Shown here: positions 59,080 through 64,000 of the stretch, piece by piece
Numbering within the stretch: the first letter of the stretch is position 1
Layout of the letters: the number at the start of each line of letters is the position of its first letter
Notes under the pieces: generated by a model
What the model saw: only the letters and a program-made list of their open reading frames with translations
What the model was told of the DNA's origin: nothing
Database searches by the model: none
Assembly: GCF_015709455.1 (NCBI RefSeq)
Contig: NZ_JADNQW010000005.1
Span: 2,348,501-2,412,500 of the forward strand
DNA: 64,000 nt
Reading direction: 5' to 3'
Origin: Methylosinus sp. H3A
Lineage (GTDB): Bacteria; Pseudomonadota; Alphaproteobacteria; Rhizobiales; Beijerinckiaceae
Translations under genes and position numbers: made by a program

Positions 59080-61173
59080 TCACCTCTTCGAAACGATGCG
59101 CCGGTCGCTTCGCAGGCCGTAGCGCGCCATCTTGTGGTAGAGCGTCGCTCTGGTGATGCCGAGGCTGCGCGCGGCTTTTGCTATATTTCCCTTGCTCGAG
59201 GCGAGCGCATGTCGCACGGCGCGCGCTTCCCAATCGGAGAGGTCGAAGCCGGTTTCGCTCTCGATCACTCCTTCGACGAGAGAGACGTCCTGCGCCTCGC
59301 TGTCGTTCACGCGCTGGTCGAAGTCGAGCTCCTGCATGAAGTCGATCGGAAGATCGTCGATCTCTATGACCGGCCCTTTGGCGACGGCGATGCAGGAGCG
59401 CAAGACATTGCGCGCTTCGCGGATATTGCCGGGCCAGGGATGCTTGAAGAAATTGCGCCACACTTCATCGGAAAAGCGCAGATCATCCGTCGATCCCAAC
59501 GCCTCGCTCTCCAATCGGAAGAGTTGCGCGAGAAGCGCGAGGCGATCGGGTCGCTCGCGCAGCGGCGGCAGCCAGAGTTGCACGCCATTGAGGCGATAAT
59601 AGAGATCGCGGCGAAACGTTCCCTTCTGCACCATCTCCTGCAGGCTGCGATTGGTGGCGGCGACGACGCGCACATCGACGCGAATCGGCTTGCTGGAGCC
59701 GATCGGCACGACCTCGTTCGAATCGAGCACGCGCAACAGCGTCGCCTGAAGATCGGCGGCCATGTCGCCGATTTCGTCGAGGAACAATATGCCCTTGTCG
59801 GCCTCGACGAATTTGCCGGCCTTGCCCTTGGCGCGCGCGCCGGTGAAGCTGCCGCCTTCATAGCCGAACAATTCGCTCTCGATGAGCTCGCGCGGAATGG
59901 CCGCGCAATTTATGGCGACGAGCGGGCGATCCTTGCGCGGTCCGCCGGCGTGCAGGCGCCGCACCAGATAGTCCTTGCCGACGCCGGACTCTCCGGTGAT
60001 GAGGATTGGAATATTGCGCTCCTGCAGGCCGGAGGCTTTGCGTAGCGCCGCCTCCAGCACGCTGTCGCTCCAATCGCCCTCGGCGCCGATCCCGCAGGGC
60101 GCGGCGTCGGCGCGGCCGGCTCCGCGGCGCGGCGCGGTCGCCTCGCTCTCGCGCTTGGGACAGCGATGCACCTCCGCGGCGATCGGGCGCGCGTCGTGCG
60201 AGACGGAAAGAGCGATGACGCGCGCGCTCTCATGCGCGGCGATGAGCGCGGGCGGATCGACGCCGAGCGCCGTCGCCGCGCGCTGCCCGACGAGCGCGGA
60301 AAAGGTCGAGCCCAGCGCCTCGACAGCCGCATGGTCGGCGCCGCGAATGACGCCGTCCGCGGCGATGAAGACGCGGCCCTCGCCGGCGAAGCGCGGGGCC
60401 GCTTCGCCGACGGCGTGCAGGCGCAGCAGATAGCCGTCCGCGGCGAGGCGGTCGAACAGGCTCGCCTCGAGCAGCCGGCGGGCGATCTCGAGAAAGCCGA
60501 GAGCCAGCTTGGCCGTGTCGCGACGATCCGAGATCATGCCGAGGATCGCGCAGACGCTTCCGTCGGGAGCGGAGACGGGGCAGCCGGCGGTGGCGAAGCG
60601 ATGCAAGGCGCCGTTGAAATGCTCCTTGCCGTCGAAGGCGATCGGCTCGCGCAGCAGGCTCGCCGTGCCGACGCCATTGTTGCCGAGGCTCGCCTCGCTC
60701 CAATCGGCGCCGATGCGGCCCATTTGAGCGCCGCTGGCGGTGATCCGCGAGCCGGAGTCGAGCAGTTGGACGACGACGCCGGCTGGGTCGGCGAGCAGCA
60801 GCGCGACATTGGTCTCGTCGAGCAGCGTGCGCAGGTCATAGACGAGCGCGGAGAGGCGCCCGGCGACGCCGTCGAGCGAATTGCGGCGCCAGGCGTCGAG
60901 CTCCAGCGAGCCGGTCTCGCTACGGCGCTGGCGCGGCGCGAATTCCGCGCCTGGGGGCAGAGCATGGTCGTCGACGCAGCGCGCCCAGGCCTCGGCGACC
61001 TGCGGGCGCACCCAATCGGCGCCGGCGGGCGCCTGGCCCGTCTGCTTCATCCAGTCCCAGGCGACGCCCGGACGGTCGACCCCGTAGAAGCCGGTCTCCT
61101 CGGCGACGTGGAGCGCGGCTACCGAGGCGGCGGCGCGATCGAGCAAGGGGGATCTCATTGCCATATCGCTCAA
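59080..61173 (-). CDS. mmoR: sigma-54-dependent activator of sMMO genes
   Basis: A 697-residue enhancer-binding protein of the AcoR type. The N-terminal ~340 residues contain a GAF-like domain (LLADPAGVVVQLLDSGSRI, LGNNGVGTASLLREPIAF, HRFATAGCPVSAPDGSVCAILGM). The AAA+ domain has Walker A GESGVGKD at 394-401, the sigma-54 loop GSFTGA at 441-446 (Ser replacing the usual Ala of GAFTGA), Walker B GILFLDEIGD at 461-470 and an RXDLYYRLN segment. A Fis-type helix-turn-helix ends it (NIAKAARSLGITRATLYHKM). The TTG start has GGAGG seven bases upstream; ATG codons follow three and five codons later. It activates mmoX through sigma-54. Confidence 0.95.
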   Translation of the reverse strand: MSDMAMRSPLLDRAAASVAALHVAEETGFYGVDRPGVAWDWMKQTGQAPAGADWVRPQVAEAWARCVDDHALPPGAEFAPRQRRSETGSLELDAWRRNSLDGVAGRLSALVYDLRTLLDETNVALLLADPAGVVVQLLDSGSRITASGAQMGRIGADWSEASLGNNGVGTASLLREPIAFDGKEHFNGALHRFATAGCPVSAPDGSVCAILGMISDRRDTAKLALGFLEIARRLLEASLFDRLAADGYLLRLHAVGEAAPRFAGEGRVFIAADGVIRGADHAAVEALGSTFSALVGQRAATALGVDPPALIAAHESARVIALSVSHDARPIAAEVHRCPKRESEATAPRRGAGRADAAPCGIGAEGDWSDSVLEAALRKASGLQERNIPILITGESGVGKDYLVRRLHAGGPRKDRPLVAINCAAIPRELIESELFGYEGGSFTGARAKGKAGKFVEADKGILFLDEIGDMAADLQATLLRVLDSNEVVPIGSSKPIRVDVRVVAATNRSLQEMVQKGTFRRDLYYRLNGVQLWLPPLRERPDRLALLAQLFRLESEALGSTDDLRFSDEVWRNFFKHPWPGNIREARNVLRSCIAVAKGPVIEIDDLPIDFMQELDFDQRVNDSEAQDVSLVEGVIESETGFDLSDWEARAVRHALASSKGNIAKAARSLGITRATLYHKMARYGLRSDRRIVSKR

Positions 61174-61309
61174 AAGCGATCCTCCCGAATTGGCGTATCG
61201 TTGCGCATGGCGCTGACCCTCGAGGGGCGGCTCATGCGATGGCGGTCGCCCACCGTCGCGCGGGACGGCGGGCGATCTTTCGTCGAGACGGTCTCGAGTC
61301 GGCGGGCGC

Positions 61310-61855
61310 TCAGGAGCGCGCGGCCGAGGGCGCTTTCTGTCCGGGCAGGGGCAGATATTTTTGCAGCGCTTCGGCGAGGTGCTCGGCCGCGAAGGCGAAG
61401 ATCGCGCCGACGATCAGCGAGAGCGCCGCAAGGAGCACGGGATTGCTCGGAGCGAGCGCGACGATCTCGTCGGCGCGCGTCGTCGCGAACAGCGTCGCAT
61501 AGGCGAGGAGGGCGACAGGCCATTCGCCGAGCGCGGGCAGCTTGGAGGCGAGGACGAGAAGGCCGAGCGTGATCGCGACGGCGATCGCGGTCCAGGCGGC
61601 GTCTCCGATCGTCTCGCCATAGGGGAGACGCGTCGAGACGACGAGGGCCAGGGCGGCGAGAAACACGCCGAACAGATAATGGAGGACCGATTTCTTCAGC
61701 CCCTCGAGCTTGCCGCCGAAATGCTGATAGCCGGCCCAGCCGATGAGCGCGGCGAAAAGCTGCGCGCCATGCGGAGCGGCGGGGCCGAGCGCCAAAAATG
61801 CGGCGAGTCCGCCGAGAGCGCCGACGCTCACGGCCTTATAGGATGTGATGCTCAT
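61310..61855 (-). CDS. DUF1097-like membrane protein
   Basis: A 181-residue protein with five or six hydrophobic segments (VGALGGLAAFLALG, AQLFAALIGWAGYQHFGG, VLHYLFGVFLAALALVVS, AAWTAIAVAITLGLLVLAS, VALLAYATLFATT, PVLLAALSLIVGAIFAFAAEHLAEAL). The pattern of an N-terminal helix, a Gly/Phe loop with GGKLEGLKKSV and paired helices resembles the DUF1097 (YcdZ) family of inner-membrane proteins, whose function is unknown. It is 136 bp upstream of mmoR on the same strand. Copper or C1 relevance is only positional. Confidence 0.65.
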   Translation of the reverse strand: MSITSYKAVSVGALGGLAAFLALGPAAPHGAQLFAALIGWAGYQHFGGKLEGLKKSVLHYLFGVFLAALALVVSTRLPYGETIGDAAWTAIAVAITLGLLVLASKLPALGEWPVALLAYATLFATTRADEIVALAPSNPVLLAALSLIVGAIFAFAAEHLAEALQKYLPLPGQKAPSAARS

Positions 61856-61962
61856 GACAATAGCCTCCAGCTTTGCGCGCGATCGATGATCGGCGCAGGT
61901 CGCATGAATCCCTCGACGGCGCGTTCGTCACCGTCGATCTTCGAAAATGAGGTTCGGGGGGT

Positions 61963-62355
61963 TCAGGCGAGAGGCGCTGGAGGCGCGCGTGGAAAGAGAG
62001 GCAGCAGCTCCGGCGCGGCGATCACGGCGTCGATGACATAGATCGGCGTCGGCGTGTCGGAGAACATCTCGAGCGGAAGGATCGCGATGAGGACGCGCTC
62101 TTCGTCGACGTCTATCGCCGAGCTGCAATGGAGAATGCAGCAGGGCCCGACATGATGGTTCTCGACCGGAGAGGAATCGCTTTTGGATGAGTCTGCCGTG
62201 AGGGACGCGCAGACGACGCCGGAGAGTTGCGCGCTGTTGGCGGTTGCTCCGGCGGCGAAGCCGACGCCGGTGGATTGCAGCATGAACAGCAGCGCTGCGA
62301 CCATGCTCAGGGCCGCTCGCTCGACGCTCGAATGTGTCCGGCCCAGGATTCTCAA
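61963..62355 (-). CDS. small exported Cys/His protein, DUF2946-like
   Basis: About 130 residues if translation starts at TTG 62355 (LRILGRTHSSVERAALSMVAALLFMLQSTGVGFA, a plausible signal peptide); ATG 62304 would give a shorter version, and neither has a clear ribosome site. The mature part contains VVCASL, then a His/Cys stretch ENHHVGPCCILHCSSAIDVDEE. Small exported proteins with such His/Cys clusters near copper genes are often grouped as DUF2946. Metal binding is possible. The C-terminus is Pro-rich and hydrophobic. It follows the SCO-domain gene by 20 bp and is likely cotranscribed with it. Confidence 0.55.
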   Translation of the reverse strand: MRILGRTHSSVERAALSMVAALLFMLQSTGVGFAAGATANSAQLSGVVCASLTADSSKSDSSPVENHHVGPCCILHCSSAIDVDEERVLIAILPLEMFSDTPTPIYVIDAVIAAPELLPLFPRAPPAPLA

Positions 62356-62375
62356 GGCAAAGTGCTCTGAAGCGT

Positions 62376-63791
62376 TCAGGCTTCGACCGTACGAGCGGGG
62401 CCGGGTAGCGTCAAGCGACGCTCCCTCGCGCACATGCGGCATGTTGTCGCGAGCGCCCGCTCACGCCTTCGTCCGCGCTTCGCGACGCGACGCGAGCCGC
62501 TGCGACGTTGCGACGCGCTGTGGCGCCGAATGAAATCCTTCAGTGTTTTCGCAGCTTCGTCGCCGCGCTCGGTGAAGGAGGCGACGCCGGACATGACGCC
62601 CTCGCGATCGACGAGATAGACGAGCGTGGTGTGATCGATCGTATAGTCGCCGCCCTCCAGCGGAACCTTGCGCCGATAGACGCGAAACGCCTGCGCCGCG
62701 CGATCGATCTCCGCCGGCGCGCCGCGCAAGCCGATGATGCGGCGCTCGAAGGAGGACACGAAATCGGCGAGCGTCTCGGGCGTGTCGCGTTCCGGATCAA
62801 GCGTGACGAAGAGAATGTCGAAGCCGGAGCCGGAGGCGTCCGCCGCATTCGATGCGCGCGCGACCTCGAGCAATGTGCTCGGGCAGACCTCCGGACATCG
62901 CGCGAAGCCGAAGAATATGGCGTAGGGCCGGCCGAGCATCGTTTTTTCGTCGACGATGTCGCCATTCGTCGCCGTGAGGCGAAATGAGGGCGTAAATCCG
63001 CGCGCTGTGGCTTCGTTCGAATGCGGCGCGAAGCGCGGCGCGGCGGCGCTCGACAGAACGATCACGGCGGCGGCGGCGATCCACCATCGGCGCGAGCGCA
63101 GAGCGGAGGGGAAGCGGCGTCCGCCGCCCGGCGCGGCGCGGACGCCCGCCGGGCGGCTCGAGCGAACGGAGCTCTCGGGCGGGATGGAGACCGAGGCTCC
63201 GCTCGAACGACGAACGCCGCGTCGACGAAGAAGGAAACGAAAACGCGCCGCGAGCCGGGCGCCGGTCCGCGGCGCGCGGCGCAGGGCTTCGACGAATGTG
63301 GTGCGAATGCGCGGCTCCACCTCGATTCCGCGCAGGCCGGCCGCGAGCCGCTCGACGGCGCTCTCCTTTTCCGCCGGCGTCGCGTGACGCCCGATCTCGA
63401 GCGTGCGTCCCGCAGTGGTGATATCGACGCGCATGCATCTGCGCGCGCGATCGAGACGCCGCTCGATGACGAGCTCCGCGGCCTTGACGCGGCGTTGGTC
63501 GACGAGCCGGCCGCGGATATAATGCGCGACGCAGACGACGCCGTTCTCGACCGTCACGCGCTCGACCACTTCGCCGCGCTGCGCCGGCGCGTCTCCGGCG
63601 ACGAGGCGGCAGAAGGACGCGAGCGCGTTCGCCGCGCTCGTCGCGGCGAGCATGGCGAGCGAAGCGAGCGAATAGGGCGCGCTGCGAACGACGGCGGTCG
63701 TCGCCGCGTGTGAGCCGTCGACGGCGGGAGGGGCTGAATGCGGCTTCGTCGGCGCGGTCTGCATGCAGGGCTCCGTCACGCAGGGCTCCAT
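62376..63791 (-). CDS. SCO1/SenC copper-chaperone domain with DUF2244-like N-terminal part
   Basis: A 471-residue open frame. Residues about 255-430 are a SCO domain: GFTPSFRLTATNGDIVDEKTMLGRPYAIFFGFARCPEVCPSTLLEVAR holds the CxxxC copper site, FVTLDPERDTPETLADFV follows, and TIDHTTLVYLVDREG holds the His ligand. A hydrophobic helix (WWIAAAAVIVLSSAAAP, ~236-252) anchors it. The N-terminal ~170 residues resemble DUF2244 (a hydrophobic segment, then ERVTVENGVVCVAHYIRGRLVDQRRV and GRTLEIGRHATPAEKESAVERLAAGL), followed by an Arg-rich linker. Whether one polypeptide or two is made is unresolved; there is no internal ATG for SCO alone. The start codon lies next to repeats. It probably delivers copper to an oxidase or metalloenzyme. 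Confidence 0.7.
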   Translation of the reverse strand: MEPCVTEPCMQTAPTKPHSAPPAVDGSHAATTAVVRSAPYSLASLAMLAATSAANALASFCRLVAGDAPAQRGEVVERVTVENGVVCVAHYIRGRLVDQRRVKAAELVIERRLDRARRCMRVDITTAGRTLEIGRHATPAEKESAVERLAAGLRGIEVEPRIRTTFVEALRRAPRTGARLAARFRFLLRRRGVRRSSGASVSIPPESSVRSSRPAGVRAAPGGGRRFPSALRSRRWWIAAAAVIVLSSAAAPRFAPHSNEATARGFTPSFRLTATNGDIVDEKTMLGRPYAIFFGFARCPEVCPSTLLEVARASNAADASGSGFDILFVTLDPERDTPETLADFVSSFERRIIGLRGAPAEIDRAAQAFRVYRRKVPLEGGDYTIDHTTLVYLVDREGVMSGVASFTERGDEAAKTLKDFIRRHSASQRRSGSRRVAKRGRRRERALATTCRMCARERRLTLPGPARTVEA

Positions 63792-63863
63792 GTCGCGAAT
63801 TCCTGTCGCGGTGGCATGTCACGGGTGGCTTGTCACGGCGTCATGTCGCGGCTTCGAGTCGCG
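63791..63863. repeat. six degenerate repeats with 13-14-bp period
   Basis: TGTCGCG or TGTCACG starts at 63791, 63804, 63817, 63831 and 63844, and AGTCGCG at 63857, giving spacings of 13, 13, 14, 13 and 13 bases. The array lies directly upstream of, and slightly overlaps, the putative start of the SCO-domain gene. A further pair of GCAGGGCTCC units occurs in its first codons. The remaining ~140 bases to the window end contain no gene that I can see. Confidence 0.65.
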
Positions 63864-64000
63864 CGGCCCGCGAAGCGACGCGCCGTCTTATCGAAAACAG
63901 CAATTGCGCATATAGGTCAACGCGAAGGCGGATGATGGGCATGCGACCGGACGTCGCGTGCAGAAACTGAACGACCACTCGTACGATCGTGATCGTTGCT

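Noticed and set aside
63791..63863. A CRISPR array or plasmid-type origin iterons.
   Set aside because: Units are only seven conserved bases with no unique spacers, and no cas or rep gene is nearby.
1..64000. tRNA, rRNA, insertion sequences, prophage, particulate methane monooxygenase (pmo) or methanol dehydrogenase (mxa/xox) genes.
   Set aside because: I looked for their typical motifs by eye and saw none; a tRNA could be missed without a covariance search.

Overview
The window is a GC-rich chromosomal segment of a type II (alphaproteobacterial) methanotroph, most likely a Methylosinus/Methylocystis relative. The decisive evidence is a complete soluble methane monooxygenase (sMMO) locus on the minus strand between about 51.3 and 61.2 kb: mmoR, a small unnamed gene, mmoG, then mmoX-mmoY-mmoB-mmoZ-mmoD-mmoC, ending in a clear intrinsic terminator. 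MmoX keeps every diiron ligand at the classical numbering, and its sequence is very close to what I know of the Methylosinus trichosporium protein. A near-perfect sigma-54 promoter precedes mmoX, matching the presence of the sigma-54 activator MmoR and the GroEL-like MmoG.

Layout. 0-14 kb holds dispersed housekeeping and accessory genes: two SDR dehydrogenases, a DUF900-type hydrolase, a chemoreceptor fused to a periplasmic-binding-protein-like domain, HU, a formaldehyde-activating-enzyme (Fae) homologue without the usual active-site histidine, a sorbosone/glucose dehydrogenase homologue, the CstA/YbdD pair, a degenerate family-4 uracil-DNA glycosylase homologue, IspG and a cell-wall amidase. 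14-23.8 kb holds a P-type ATPase, an M20 peptidase, a less GC-rich GNAT gene, a LemA/TPM/TPM operon, a 33-residue membrane peptide and an L,D-transpeptidase. 23.8-31.6 kb is a three-gene RND metal-efflux-type operon divergent from a two-component system. 31.6-38.7 kb holds a YegD-like Hsp70, queD-queE, a cytochrome c, a second two-component system and an MHS-family transporter. 38.7-45.5 kb is a polysaccharide cluster (DUF6492 protein, O-antigen ligase/polymerase, GT2, a double alpha/beta-hydrolase protein, a flippase). 45.5-50 kb holds a ZnuD-like TonB receptor preceded by a Zur-like operator, a cysteine-free bL36, a histone-deacetylase-family protein and a second L,D-transpeptidase. 50-51.1 kb is ribB with a degenerate RibA-like tail. 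51.3-61.2 kb is sMMO. 61.3-63.8 kb, on the same strand upstream of mmoR, holds a DUF1097-like membrane protein, a small Cys/His-rich protein and a SCO1-type copper-chaperone domain fused to an unusual N-terminal region.

How the parts fit. sMMO oxidises methane when copper is scarce. MmoR with sigma-54 should drive mmoX, MmoG is thought to assist folding of MmoR and/or MmoX, and MmoD is implicated in the copper switch. Immediately upstream lies a run of candidate copper-handling genes (SCO domain, Cys/His-rich protein) in the same direction; a functional link is my inference. The Fae homologue and the dehydrogenase homologue are plausible C1/periplasmic accessory functions. Several convergent gene pairs are separated by the same 24-26 bp palindrome, which looks like a dispersed bidirectional terminator/REP element. 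No rRNA, tRNA, insertion sequence, prophage or CRISPR array was recognised.
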